Position numbers and translations under genes: made by a program. A stretch of DNA of 64,000 bases from Archilochus colubris (taxonomy: Eukaryota > Chordata > Aves > Apodiformes > Trochilidae). A model generated the notes under the pieces. That model ran no database searches and was not told the DNA's origin. It saw nothing but the letters and a program-made list of their open reading frames with translations. The DNA is taken from contig CM041084.1 of NCBI GenBank assembly GCA_023079485.1, forward strand, positions 101,598,467-101,662,466, in the 5' to 3' direction. This document shows positions 12,917 to 25,400 of the stretch, piece by piece (within the stretch, counting starts at the first letter, position 1; every line of letters starts with the position of its first letter).

Positions 12917-13074
12917 TCATGGAATCACAGAATCAGAGAGTAATTTGGGTTGGAAGGGACCTCTAAAGTTCATCTAGTCCAACCCGCCACAGTAAGCAGG
13001 GACACTCAGCTAGATCAGGTTGCTCAGAGCCTCATCAAGCCTCACCTTTCATCTCTCCAGGAATGAGGCCTCAG
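12917..13074 (-). mobile_element. CR1 LINE 3' fragment
   Basis: It begins with ATCATGGAATCACAGAATCA, the reverse complement of the CR1 terminal repeat. The GGGTTGGAAGGGACCTCTAA, CATCTAGTCCAACCCGCC and AGATCAGGTTGCTCAGAGCC blocks follow. It is heavily 5' truncated. Confidence 0.93.
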
Positions 13075-15321
13075 TGGTGGTATCAGGGATGAGGTATCTT
13101 GCATTTGTTTTTGTAGACCTTTTTACAGTATGCTTCAAAAAGAGTAATGGCCTGGGGTGTGTATTTACTGCAAGCAGAATTCCACCAAGAAAATAAAGTT
13201 GTGGGGTTTTTTTCTACAAATGTGTGTTATGAATCACATGGCAGTACTGTTTCTTATATGAAGCATTTGACTGTTGGGATTAATTTTTGTGTTGTTGCTG
13301 TGATTTGGATCTGATGACTTTGTAGACTTGGTAATGTAGATTTGTGTTGTTGGCTGTGAGCTAGATTAAAGCACAGCAGAATGATATTAATGTCACTGCA
13401 GACCACTGTGGCCAAAGGATGTGGCATTTGGAGCATTGTATTTGGTAGCCAGAAGTTCATCAGTTCTTTCACTCTGTGAAGATTTGGATATCTTACACTA
13501 CTGAGCCATAGTCCCAAAAGGTTTTCTCCTCAAAGTTAGCAAGAGGAGGTCAGTTTATCTTGTGAATTAGTGGATGAAATGTCAGACTGGGAGGAAGCCT
13601 CAGACACACTGCTCATTTGGTGAAGGAGACCTGGGCTCAGAATCCCTCCTCATCTACAAATAGGCAATGATGCCAAAAATACACACATTAGCACGTGACT
13701 CAAAATTCACATGCGATAGGGAACTCAGCACCTTTTCTCTGATTTTAGTGACTCTCTAAATTCACTCCTTATTAGGCTAGCTGAAATTTTGTAATGAACA
13801 GTATGAAGCATGGAAACTCCGTGTTTCTGCCATGTGAAGCATAGTAACTTCAGTTTATGTTGCAAATTGGTCTGTGTTTACAGAAATGAAAGTTACAAAA
13901 TCTGCATGCAGAGTGACCCACACAGACCTCTGTCTGGGTATTTTGGGATTATGTTGGATCATAAAACTACACAGAGTGTCTGTGCAGCTGTGTATGATTT
14001 TGGTGGTGGCACTCAGAGATGACTTAGCTATTAAGTCCATCTTCACTTTATAAGTGGAAAGAAAAGGAGGAAAAATTCTGCTATTTTGTTAACTCTATCT
14101 ATTTTCAGTTAATATTTGTGTCATTGCAGTGCCACCTCTGAACACTGATAATGGTGTCTTCTTGTAGAGCACCATTTATTCCTCTTCCCCTTTATTAGCA
14201 TTAACCTGTATATTTATAATTGAGTAAAAAAAGGAAAATCAAACAAGTTATGTGATTGATATGCATTTACATGCTTGGACAAAAGACAGGATGGTGTTAT
14301 ACATAATCAGATGTTTAATAAGCAATGAACTTGTTTGTGTTTTTATTGTCAAACTTAATTTCCCTGTCTTATTGGCTTATTTTATTGGCTTATTCTAAAC
14401 ATCAGAACTCTCCATTCCCTTTTGGTTAATAATCACTTACAACTTCATGAATTAGGAAAGACACGTATCAAAATGCAGACTTGAGAGCTTTATGTTGATA
14501 TAAGAATAATCCACTTCAATATTTACTTAAAGCAAAAGTAAACTATCTTGCTTAATAAAACATAAAGGCAAGAGAGTGAATATAAATTTCACCACCACTT
14601 GTGGCAAAAGCTTAATTTTTTGCTGATCGGGCTTTGCATCTGGGCATTACAAATAAAAATTTTCATAAACTGTACCCAAGATCTGGCTCTCTGGAAACTG
14701 TATATTTCTGACAGGTAGATTTTGAGTTTAGGGACAGGTATTTCAATCTATTACTGCCATGGTAGAACTACCTGAAAGACTCTTACAGCCGGCTGGTACT
14801 TTTTTCCTGACATTTGTTACTGAACTCTTTATATCTTAGTGAACCACCTAGGAACATGGACTTGAATATATATTCAAATATGATCAGACTGGACACAGAA
14901 TGGGCTCAGGGAGACCTATTACTGTCTTCCGATAAGCTAAACAAGATGTAAATCTGATCCCATTAGTTAACATTGTTCCTAATTTCAATATTGTTGACCT
15001 CTGAGGTAATCCAAAAGAACAGAAGTGAATTGTCACGTGAATTCCTAAGCCATGCTTTTACTAGAATTTTACTTTCCTGGTACTATTTCTAGTTATTACT
15101 AGGGGAAAATAGTATCTATTAAAATGGAGCTCATGGCTTAATATTTTATAACATCAATACCTGGTGGCTACAGTTGGCACAGGCAGCTACTTAGCAATAG
15201 TGTCAGGGTTTTTTGGGGGGAATTGTTTTTATATCGGCAAATACGTGTTTTGAAGAGGGAAATAGCTCCAAGAGTATTCTAGTTTTATTTTGGATTTTTT
15301 TAAGTGCAAATCATTTAGCTT
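13075..15321. other. Unannotated unique sequence
   Basis: No gene recognised. A segment at about 13590-13640 (AAGGAGACCTGGGCTCAGAA followed by CCCTCCTC) faintly resembles the internal part of tRNA-derived or MIR-type SINEs in sense orientation. It is too short to call. Confidence 0.45.
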
Positions 15322-15382
15322 TGAAAAAACACTTAGGATCATTGAGTCCAACCATAAACGTAACACTGCCAAGTCCACCATA
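15322..15382 (-). mobile_element. Short CR1 LINE remnant
   Basis: Reverse complement of a CR1 3' piece, with TTAGGATCATTGAGTCCAAC and ACACTGCCAAGTCCACCA. It belongs to the same group as the older CR1 at 8944. Only about 60 bp are left. Confidence 0.8.
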
Positions 15383-15822
15383 TTTTGTGCTATAATGTTT
15401 TATACTCCAGATATATTAAGTAGTTTGTGATTGATCATAGTAGCTTCACTGGAGGGTTTGATCAAGCAGATCTACAACAGTTTATTTAAGAAATAAAGAA
15501 CTAATTTAGTAACTACCTATTGAATGTATAGGAAAAGGAGAGAAGTAAGAAACATACAATTTTAATAGCCACAGTGATATTTTTGCTTTGAGATCTCTGC
15601 TTACCAATGGATCTTAAAAGAAAAAAAAAAAACAGAAAAATGTTTAGGGACAGTTTCTAAAACATCCTACTGTAATATATGGTCTTAAATTTTATTTCCT
15701 GGTTCCCCTTTCCTGCTTGCATTTATTGGTCAACCTCTTTTAGCTAATTTTTCTTTTGTGAACAATTTCAAAATATTAACCAATGTGATGTTTATCTTTT
15801 AAGTTAATGCCTGTCTTTGAGG
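15383..15822. other. Unannotated unique sequence
   Basis: Nothing recognised beyond an A-run near 15620-15632. Confidence 0.5.
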
Positions 15823-16090
15823 AATCATAGAATCACAGAATGTTAGGTTGGTAGGGACCTCAAGGATCATCTGGTCCAACCCTTCTAATACTATTGTTTA
15901 TGTGACATGTCTCAGCACCATGTCAAGCTGAGACTTAAAACTTTCCAAAGAGGGGGAATCCACCATTTCCCTTGGGAGACTATTCCAATGTCTGACTGTC
16001 CTCATAGTGAAAAATTTTCCTCTGGTGTTCAATTGGGTTCTTGCCAGGAGCAACTTGTGCCCATTGCCCCTTGTCTTATCCGTGTGAAGA
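15823..16090 (-). mobile_element. CR1 LINE 3' fragment (head-to-head pair, left arm)
   Basis: It starts with AATCATAGAATCACAGAATG, the inverted CR1 terminus. It continues through GTTGGTAGGGACCTCAAGGA, the GAGACTTAAAACTTTCCAAA block and the TGGGTTCTTGCCAGGAGCAA block. It shares its subfamily with the copy at 18893. It faces the plus-strand CR1 at 16148, so the two can pair as an inverted repeat. Confidence 0.93.
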
Positions 16091-16147
16091 GGAGGAAAAT
16101 ACAGGATTTGTGCTTTGGATTTGTTTTGGTTCATGTGTTTGCTTTAC

Positions 16148-16734
16148 CAGGAAGCCAACCATATTTGGGCTGCATCAAAAGAAGCGTGGCCAGCAGGTCA
16201 AGGGAGGTGATTCTTCCCCTCTACTCTCTGATGAGACTTCACCAGCATCCTGTTCTGGAGCCTCCAACACAGGAAGGGCATGAAGCTGTTGGAGCAAGTG
16301 CAGAGGAGGACTACAGAGATAATCAGAGGGTTAAAGCACCTCTCCTGTGGAAGTTGGGGTTTTTCAGCCTGGAGTAGAAAAGGCTTGAGGGAGACCTTAT
16401 AGCTGCCATTCAGTACCTAAAAGGAACTTAACAAGGAAGTTTGAGTGGGATTTTTACAAGGACATTTAGTGACAGGATGAAGCATAATGGCTTTAAACTG
16501 GAAGAGTGTAGATTTAGGTTATACATAGGAAGAAATTCTTTGATGTGAGGTTGGTGAGACACTGGAAGAGGTTTCCTAGGGAAGTTATGGATGTCCCATC
16601 CCTGGAAGTGTTTAGGGTCAGGCTGGCTTTAAGCAACCTAGTCTAGTGGAAGGTGTACCTGCTCATGGCAGGGGGTTGGAACTAGATGATCTTTAGTGTC
16701 CCTTCCAACCCAAACCATTCTATGATTCTATGAT
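16148..16734 (+). mobile_element. CR1 LINE fragment with end of ORF2 and 3' UTR
   Basis: A sense copy of nearly 590 bp. It covers the end of the reverse transcriptase ORF region (GGCTGCATCAAAAGAAGCGT, GGCCAGCAGGTCAAGGGAGG and the TTCAGCCTGGAG block). The 3' UTR follows (TTTAAACTGGAAGAGTGTAG and GGGGTTGGAACTAGATGATC), then the terminal CATTCTATGATTCTATGATT. The frame carries stops and shifts, so it is inactive. The 156-codon frame starting at 15907 is a chance join across both CR1s. Confidence 0.95.
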
Positions 16735-18892
16735 TGTGATTATATATTCCCTATCTTTTCTTAATATTTTCGTGGAGAGTGCTTTGACAAGTAGCAATAG
16801 ATATTCTAAAGTATATTCTATGTAAAGGAAACTGTGCAGCTTTGAAAAGTTGCTGTAATTGCCATTTCTTTCATGGATGAGGAAAGAATGATATTCCATT
16901 TTGTAAAGTGTCTGGTCTCCTCTTTGTTCCTATGGTTAATTCCAATTAAGATGGTTTTTTTACATGTAATATACGGGTTGGTAATAATTAGCACTTTGAT
17001 CACATGCCCTTAAACATATAAATAGTTTATGGATATGCTGTAGCATCATATAAAACTGCTATGGATTCTTGGATCTGTGTTTATTTTGAAAGTGCCAAAT
17101 TGATAATATTATTGTAAAAAAACTGGAAACTTGATAAATGAAGACAGCAGGCCATGGATCCCTGCTTTATTTAAGGCCCAAAAAACCTATTTTGTGGGAT
17201 GCTGGAGTGCCTTTCTATTTAATTTTTTTCATTATTATTATACAATTTATTATGTCAATAACTGTTTTTAATTGTATGAGCCATAGTACCTGCTATAACA
17301 CAAATTCTGCTAGGTGTTACATATATAGTCTTTTATACAGCTGAATTTTCTATTTGCTTGTGGCAATAATATGCAATATCTTCATTAAACCTTCTGACAG
17401 CTTCTTAAAGAGAAAATGATTAATTAATCATGCCATAGACTTTCAAGAAGGAGTAGCATAGGTAAAAAGATGCTGTTAGATCAAAATCCATTGGGGAAAT
17501 ATGATAAAAGAAATTGCATTGGTTGGTGAAAAGAGGCTTTCCTGGATACTCCAGAGACAGGATTCAGTGTGGATAGAAATTCCTGTGGTGTTACGAGCAA
17601 AGATAAAACTCACTCACAGAAATCCAGGGGTAGAGATTGGGTAAAAAATACTCTTATCAATGTGACAGCCTTTAATGATTTGCTCTATAGTTGTCAAGCT
17701 GTGATTACTACAGAAATTAATTTTATTTGAAAAAAAAAAAAGTTGTAAGAACCACCTTGAATTGAGTGTTCACAGGCTGATTAATTTTGACTGAAATAGA
17801 AGTATAAATGAAGGTGCATTAGTAATACATTTCAGGTCTTCAGTTTCTAAATAGAAAATTTAGAAGAACTGGGGAAAGCACATAGGGAAGATGCTGGACA
17901 GAGTTAAGGATTTGTTATGTGGGAGAGGAGCACATTATTTTTCTATAATGGAAAAATTTATCTGAAATTAGTGGCACAAGAAAAAGCCTGCAAGAGGTGT
18001 TTCCTGATGTTACTGGGTAAAGCGATCATTCCCCAGAAATCATTTGAAATTAGGGAATCTGTTACATTACTTTCTAATTTACCATCAAATAAAAGGATAG
18101 AATGGAAACTGCTAAAAGCAAGTATTATTTAGGTTTTTAGGGGATGGTTTTACAAGCTCTTCAGACAAGAAGCAATCAAGGAATCAGAAATACTGAGGGA
18201 AGACTAAATAGAAATTTCATAGTAGAGATTCAGTGCAGAGTGAAAAGTATATTAACATTCTGTGTCTTTTATGAGTAATGATGGTACAGCTGACTGGAAG
18301 AGCAAAGGCGAGGCATAGCAGGGGCAAAAATGTTACTGCTTACAAGATGCAGGTCAATATCTATCAGTTGGAGTGATGTCTTACAGGAGTTACAGGGTAT
18401 CTGCTGATACTTTTCCTTTAAATAATACAAGCAACAGCAAGAGCTTTGTTTTTTGACTTAACAGTATGGAAATACTTAGATAAAAGTGTTGCTGGAGAGA
18501 ACAAATAGAAATGTGGAGGTAAATAAAAAGTTTCATTAATTTCATATGGGCTTGACAGAGGCAGATGTTGTAAAACAAACTCTGCCTTTAAAAAGTAATC
18601 AGCAAATATTTAATGCAAGAAAACATGGCTGATACAGTCGATATGAACTTCAATAAAGCACTTTTTGTGGTGCCACATGAGAAATTATTAATTGAAACAT
18701 GAGTAGTGAGGACCAGTGAGATGGACAAGGTATTGGGCGAAGGACAGACTACTAAAAGGATCAGTACAAGCTATGAGCAGATCTGCATTCTTCAAAGATA
18801 AGTCTTCAGATCTGTTCTATTTTAGTGTTTCATTTGACCCTGGCATAAAGTGTAGGATGAGGCAATATTTTGGAGATATCTTCAGTTTGGAG
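16735..18892. other. Unannotated unique sequence
   Basis: AT-rich, with no gene or recognised repeat family. A-run at about 17731-17742. Confidence 0.55.
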
Positions 18893-19060
18893 GAATCATA
18901 GACTGTTAGGTTGGTAGGGACCTCAAGGACCATCTGGTCCAACCCTTCTAATATTGTTGTTTATATTAGATGTCTCAGAACCCCATCAAGTTGAGACTTA
19001 AAATATTCCAAAGTGGGGGAATCAACCACTTTCCCTGGGAGACCATTCCAATGTCTGACT
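18893..19060 (-). mobile_element. CR1 LINE 3' fragment
   Basis: The same CR1 subfamily as the copy at 15823, sharing GTTGGTAGGGACCTCAAGGA and CATCTGGTCCAACCCTTCTA and ending at ATTCCAATGTCTGACT. It is 5' truncated much earlier than that copy. Confidence 0.92.
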
Positions 19061-20013
19061 CAAAAATATCTTACACAACATTTTATCCCTGAGTACCAAG
19101 TTACAGAATGGGAACTGCGGGGTCTGTAGTGAAATACCAAGTTAACTAGGTTGAACCAACAGCTACTACAAGCTTGATCTGGGTTTGCAAGTATTAAAGT
19201 GTGATATTAGTACAGTAAATGTATTATTTATAAGTAAATGTATAAACATAGACTATTAGGAGTAAATTAAATTTAATTAGTTAATTAAAAGAGTATTTTT
19301 CTCTTTGGTATTTGTGTAGATTAAATTACTATTGAATTTATTGAATCCAAACTGTTTATTATTCAATGCTTTCTATTTTGAAGGGCCAAAAGTTACAGTC
19401 TTCAGGGAAAATCCTTCTTCACTTCACTGAGTTTTGGTTGGATGAATGTCATGGGATTTTCAATTAAAAGCCAATTAATCTATACCTTCATCAAGCTTTA
19501 ACAGCTATTTCTGTGTTCCATTAAAGAGCTGCCTCTTGACAGTCTGAATTTTGTTCCTTTTCCAGACCACTGTGCTGTTTATCAAAATATTTTTCATTAT
19601 GAATATTCCTTGCTATGTTTTATTTACTTTACTGTAATTCAGTTTGAATTTAAAATTGTAGTGCAGTGTATGAATAAGTTTCACTTAGTCCCAGTATGCT
19701 GGCTCCTATAGTAGGCCTATGGCACCATATAAAAAGAGGTGAAGTTTACTGTGATACTTTTTGCAAAATATCCCTTCAAGCTTCCTGGCTTAGGACAATG
19801 TCTGGGAGAAAGGCATCATGAGATCTGAAGATTTTCTTTACCTAATATTTTTGATTGTGAATGGTTCTTTAAGGTTGTTTCAAATCTGTTAATGTCTGTG
19901 GCCCTAAAAATACCTGAAAGAAATTTAGTCCTAAAAGTTCATAAAGAATAATTCATGCATATATCCTTTGGCCCATCTAGTTTTCCAGAGGCAGGAAATA
20001 GTTTTTCTTTGAG

Positions 20014-20044
20014 TAATAATAATAATAATAACAACAACAACAAT
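20014..20044 (+). repeat. (AAT)n-(AAC)n microsatellite
   Basis: A compound trinucleotide tract: AAT units switch directly to AAC units. Confidence 0.9.
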
Positions 20045-20338
20045 GGTACTTTAAAAGCAAGATTTTAAAACCTCTCCAGGCTGTATTGCATCTTGATAGA
20101 ATCTCTCTTGCTTAGGAGCTGCAGTTTGGCCTTGTATAATTGCACCTCTAGTTACAGATAGATTTTCTGAGCCATACATGTAAATCCATCTTGATGGTAG
20201 ATAATACTTCTTGTTTTGAAGAGATATTAGCAAGAATACCTTAGTTCTGTCATGCACCTAAAGATGACCAACTCAGCCCTATACCCTTCCAAGGGTATAA
20301 TCCAGAGGAAAGTTATCACAGAAAAGCATTTGCTGTTT

Positions 20339-20372
20339 GGGGTTTTTTTGTTTGTTTGTTTTTTTCTTTTTC
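20339..20372 (+). repeat. T-rich (TTTG)n tract
   Basis: GGGG followed by T-runs and three GTTT units. One of several plus-strand T/G-rich tracts in the window. Confidence 0.7.
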
Positions 20373-21260
20373 AGTTCCTTTTTTAAATAAGAAAGAAAAA
20401 TGGTCTGTGCAGGTTTTTAAGAAGCATGCACTATTTAAGATGGCATCTGGCTATGTGGTTCAGTCACCTGAAAAATCTTGGTTGCTTTGTCTGTGAAACT
20501 GAAAACCCAATGTAAATCTGTTACTGTGAGCTTTCTTTCTGTCTCCTTTTGAAAGAGGGTCACTTCTACCATCATTACCACTTGTCTCATTTGAACCAAG
20601 ATGCTGCTTGTTACTTCAAGGTTAAAGGATGGAAAAGTAGGTGATGGTCATCAGGCATTCACTCTTTTAAAAGGAGGAGCTAAGGTCTTTTGGAATGGAA
20701 AAACATTCTGAAATGTTATAGAATTTCCCTCATTAAATCCTAATTGCTTTTTTTTGCCTCTCCATCCTCTGTGCCCCATGTTCCCCTGTGCATTTAAACT
20801 GTGTTTTCCTTAAAGCCTGCAGCAAGTGTCTTGCCTCTATGATGTTGATCCTTATGGGAAAAATTGCTTTTTTATCCTTCAAATCACTAGCCATTGCAAT
20901 TGTCAGCAACATTTCCTTCATCATGTACTGGTCTGAGCCAGGACAGAACCAATGTTCTTGTAATTTTACTTTCAGCTAAGCCTCTTCTAAGTAGCTGAAA
21001 TTGCTGGTGTTTTCTTGCTGAAATTAATGGTGTGTTTGTCAGAGACTGCTTCTAGGACTGATAATGCTCCACGTTTATACTTACAGCTAGAGAATGACAT
21101 GCAGAAAGGAGGCCACTGCTTAATTCTGAAAACCATCTTAAGCTCTGTAAAGTAAAGGGGAGTAAAGGGGTCACACCTGCAACCCTCCTATAGGGAGGAG
21201 TGGTTCACACAAGTGACCAGAATTGACCAAAGTATTCCATCCCATGAGAGTCGTACTTGG

Positions 21261-21267
21261 TATAAAT
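21261..21267 (+). promoter_or_regulatory. TATA box of solo LTR copy 1
   Basis: TATAAAT lies within the shared block ACTTGGTATAAAT, which is preserved in both LTR copies. It sits about 277 bp upstream of the poly(A) signal, as expected for the U3/R arrangement. Confidence 0.6.
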
Positions 21268-21537
21268 CTGAGGGATCACAAGGGTCAGCCTTTCTTTGGG
21301 AGAATTCTGTCTGTTCTTCTGCCTTTGATCCCATCCTGATCCCTGCACTTCTGAATCCATATGTTCCTTCATTTACCTCCCATCTGCCACTGACTTCAGC
21401 CTGGGACTTTCCCAGGTCGTCCCTGCAGCCTTGGGGGGTGATGTGAGCATACTGAGGGTAGGGGGGGAAGAACTCAATACTACTTTTGTATCTATTTGTA
21501 GGTCTTTAATAATTTTCCTTCTCATCACTACTGTTTC

Positions 21538-21543
21538 ATTAAA
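21538..21543 (+). other. Poly(A) signal (ATTAAA) of solo LTR copy 1
   Basis: ATTAAA lies in the block CATTAAAG, shared with the second LTR copy, downstream of the TATA box. It probably marks the R/U5 region. Confidence 0.5.
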
Positions 21544-21678
21544 GCTGTGTAGCTTAGTTTCCAACCCATAAGTCTCTCTCCCTTCTCTCTCATTTTCCTG
21601 TAGGGGAAGGAGGGGGGGGGGGCTAGTAGGGAGCATCTGTCATTCAGTTAATTGCCGGCCCAGCATTAGACCATGACA

Positions 21679-22372
21679 GATAAATAGAAGGATACATATT
21701 AGGGGCTGTAATCTACTTCTGTATGGAATGAAGTTCAGTCCACTGACTAAGCCCCAGCTTTTTTAAAAGAAAAGGATTTGAGGTAGTCCAATGGAACAAA
21801 AAAAAACCCCAAACACACATATATTTTAGAAGCAATCCTCTTTTTACCTTTCTGTTCAAACCTTTAGAGCATTAGCTACGTATTTCCTTCATGACAATAC
21901 TAGTTTCTTATTGTACCATACAAATAAAATGGCAATTCCCTTGGGAGCCATTAGCTTTGGGCACATTCAAGATGCTGTGGAGATAAGAAAATACTTTTAA
22001 AACTGGTACGATAAATATATCAAACCAAATCATAGATGCTTCTGAGATTCAAATTCTATTCCAATGAAGCATAGTTTGGGAGGGAACAGAAGTATTTATA
22101 TGGATTCATATCTTATATATGTTAGGAATATTTATGATGTCAGTTTCCTACTCGTAATTTAATAGTTGACTTTTTTTGGCATCAAAGAAATACAGGAAAT
22201 ATTTAGTCATTTATGTGAGGTATAGAGATCCAGGTCTGGCTACAGTGATGAGAGGCATGTTGTATCTTGTGTATTCGGCTCACTTTATAGTGTCAAACTC
22301 AAAGACTGTTCTGAGAAACCAGTATGAGTCCCCAGGAGGCTGACACATTCACTCTTTTCACATATTTCTTAG
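21679..22372. other. Unannotated unique sequence
   Basis: No retroviral internal sequence follows the LTR. Nothing else recognised. Confidence 0.55.
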
Positions 22373-22457
22373 GGTGGACTTGGCAGTGCACTAGGTTAAC
22401 AGTTGGACTTGATGGTTTTTACAGGTTTTTTCCAACAAAATGATGCTATGATTCTAA
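22373..22457 (+). mobile_element. CR1 LINE 3' terminal fragment
   Basis: A sense CR1 tail: GTGGACTTGGCAGTGCACTA, then ACAGTTGGACTTGATGG, then a degenerate GCTATGATTCTA terminus. About 85 bp survive. Confidence 0.85.
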
Positions 22458-25400
22458 CACATTTGATGGCACAGGGTTTGGGCTGGTAATGACAGGTATT
22501 AACAGTCTCTCACTTAAAAAGTTGATATCCGGAGTTCCTTTTGTTATGTGTATGTATTCCTACAGGGATTTTATCTGTATATAGACATACAAAGTGTGTG
22601 AGTATCCCATGAACACAAGATATAAACCTTCAGTAGTTTCTATGCTGTGAAGTTTAGGAGATAGACAGAGGTAACATAACAATACTGGTAGGATTTTTAA
22701 AAAGCAGTCACAAATATGTTAATTACATCAGATTATGTAACTAGGTTAATCTTCCTATGGAATCTTAGCAGTTTCAGTTTATCTTGATGATGTGTATTCC
22801 TAACTTTCTTTTGTTACAATAGCATTTAGGGGTTTATATTTTAATGATTCTTCCTTGTTCCAGAAGAATGTGGCCCACACAGCATGTGTTTAGCAAGCAT
22901 GAAGTGTGATTTATGGATACTTTTGTTGATCCCCAGGCAGCAAAGTTATAAAGCTCACTTATACCCTGTGGGCTTGAGTATAAAAATATATTGGAACTCC
23001 TTTTGCTTGAGGTTTTTATGCTCTACTGAACATTTCTCTCAGCCCCTGGGATTTCAGGGTAAACTGTGCTTTTGGGGTTAAAATAATGTTCTTTCTCTTC
23101 TCATTTTCACATCTGTTTTATTTACCACACAAATTTTAAGCACTACCACTGTGGTGTTTAATTGCTTGACTTTCTTATAATTACCTGTAAATGTGGTAGT
23201 CAGTACTGTACCCTTCCATTTTAAACAAAGTTACTGTTGCCCATTGACAAAGCAAAGACACTGACACTCTGATACTACTGCTGTGAGCTCTCTTTCTGCC
23301 TCAGGGTTCTTATTTGCTCATTTGTGACACCTCAGTGAACAGCAGAAGTCAGTAAGAATAAGCCTTTTGGATAATATGCAGTATAGGAAGCCAGCTCATT
23401 AAATCTGGGAGATACTTTGCAGTGTATGTTTTAATTTTCTGCTTAAAATAGTTTTCTGCTTAAAAGCAGCTGGAGGGAATCAGATAAAAAAAGGGGGGGG
23501 AAAAAAAAATCTCTGAGCTGAGACCAAAGGCAGAAAATTTTCTATTGGAAAGGAGGATTTTTATGCAGCTGGGAGACTGTGAGCCAGTGCAGCGAAATAA
23601 CTGTCCTGACAGAAGATGAACTCTTAAAAGGTTTTGGTGTGTGATGCATCCTTCTGACTCACGTTAGTCCAGTGCACAACACTATTGCTGATGTGAAGCA
23701 AAAGTGTTTCTCATCCTCTTATCCTGCCTGCTGAACATTTCTGGAGAGCATCTAAGTGCTTTTAACTCATTCTGTTCTGGAATCCCGTTTCCAACTGAGT
23801 GTGCACGTTTGATAAGGGATACACTCTCTGTATCCTGAAAGCATCTGCAATAATTCTAAGTGAAAATCTCTAAGGGCAGCAGTCATTTTGTATGAAAAAT
23901 ATATTGAGATCAGGAGGAAGAGACTGTGGCCTGGTGAGTTATTTATAATAAACATTAAATAAGTCGAGATTTTTCCATGTTGTCCATTAAGATTAATAGA
24001 AACTAGATACCCAGATCCCTTATATGACTTTAAAAACCTGTCTCTTAAGGAAAAAATATTGTTCTTAAGTGAAGCCTGTATCACTTTGGTGTTTCTATTT
24101 TGTAATGACTGTGAACTAAATGTAAGCTGATAAAAGCAGTAAGGCTTTGCTGGTATACAAAGCTTTAGTTTTGTATGTTTGGTATTGTATGAAAGTTTGT
24201 ATAAAAATTTAAGAGGGGTGCACAGCAAAAAGGCTTCCATTGATTATTATCAGTTTGACTAAATCTGAAGTGTCCAAATTACTATAATTTAAAGCATGAA
24301 AAGTGTTTTAATGTACTATAAATTCTGTTTTCCTGCTTTATAAATATGCATTTTATTTTTATGGAGTTGTAAATAAAAATGTTGATCTTACAGAAGATAA
24401 TGAATTTTAAACCAGATTGGTATCTGAATATTATCCTAAGTAATACTTTTTCCCAGTTAGCTTGAGTTTTGGCTATAGGAATTATATCAGTAATTCCTGG
24501 AGCATCTAGCATTTAAATTGAGAAGTGACTTAGTTGAAGTATTTTATTCATAATGATTTGTTATTATTACATTGTAAAATTCTACTACTGTGTTGTTTGT
24601 GTAGGTTTTTTAAGCCAAAATACATGACAAATCATAAAGACAAATTCCAGTTCAGATTGTCTTAGAAAAGAGACTGCTCTGTTATGAGTCTGAAGAATCA
24701 TCTTACTGGGAGGCCTGTACTGTAGATTTTGTGCTTCTATTTCCTACTGGTGTAAAAGAGAACTGAGAATTTGTAGGACCTGCCATGAGGTGCTTAGCAC
24801 TGTGTTACATCCCAAATGAACGTGGACCAACTCAACCAGATCTCAGATCTTCATAACACAAATGAGTTTATGCTAATGCATTGATGCATTGACTTTAATC
24901 AATTATTTGCATATTTGTTTTAAATCAAAGGTAATTTTTTTGTTGTTGTTTGCTTGTTTAATTGTTTTAAAATATATTAATCACAACATAAGGAAATGTT
25001 AAAGTAATTTTTAAAAAACCACTTCTTTTCTGAGGAAATTTTGAAGAAGTAGGTTGCTCGGAAACATTTGGAAAAGTTTTTCTGCTAATTTTTCCCTAAC
25101 ACTTACTATAGGAATACAATGTGTTGTAGAGCTGTGTGGAATAAAAAAAATAGCCAAGTCAAATAATGGAAATATTTACTATTCACTGTCTTTTTAGATT
25201 CAGAAGCATGTGGATTTACAAAAATAAACCAAAAAAATTTTTCTCCTTTTCACACCTGTGTGTCATTGCCATTTAATTTTTATTTATCCATTATTAAAGT
25301 TAGAGTACAAAGAATTACATAAGACTTACTTCAAATGTGTTTTGATTTGCTGGTGAATTAATTGGTTTCTGATTGAGTTGAAAACAAGTTGTGGAAAATG

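Larger units (their letters stand above)
19061..20923. other. Unannotated unique sequence
   Basis: No gene recognised. It contains a trinucleotide microsatellite (20014-20044) and a T/G-rich tract (about 20339-20372). A segment at 19440-19560 looks repeat-free and motif-rich but cannot be called. Confidence 0.5.
20924..21678 (+). mobile_element. Solo LTR of an endogenous retroelement, copy 1
   Basis: This 755-bp segment is homologous along its whole length to 57096-57891. The similarity starts and stops sharply at both ends. It begins TGTACTGGTCT and ends AGACCATGACA, an imperfect inverted repeat with the TGT...ACA form expected of LTRs. A TATAAAT box at 21261 and an ATTAAA poly(A) signal at 21538 give the LTR order in plus orientation. 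An 11-base G-run lies at 21612-21622. No primer-binding site, polypurine tract or gag/pol sequence adjoins it, so it is a solo LTR. A clean target duplication is not visible. The family (ERVL-like or other) cannot be assigned. Confidence 0.82.

Noticed and set aside
15907..16377. 156-codon plus-strand frame
   Set aside because: It runs across two opposed CR1 fragments. There is no coherent protein.
23767..24240. 157-codon minus-strand frame
   Set aside because: AT-rich composition, no domain, no promoter or splice context. Consistent with chance.
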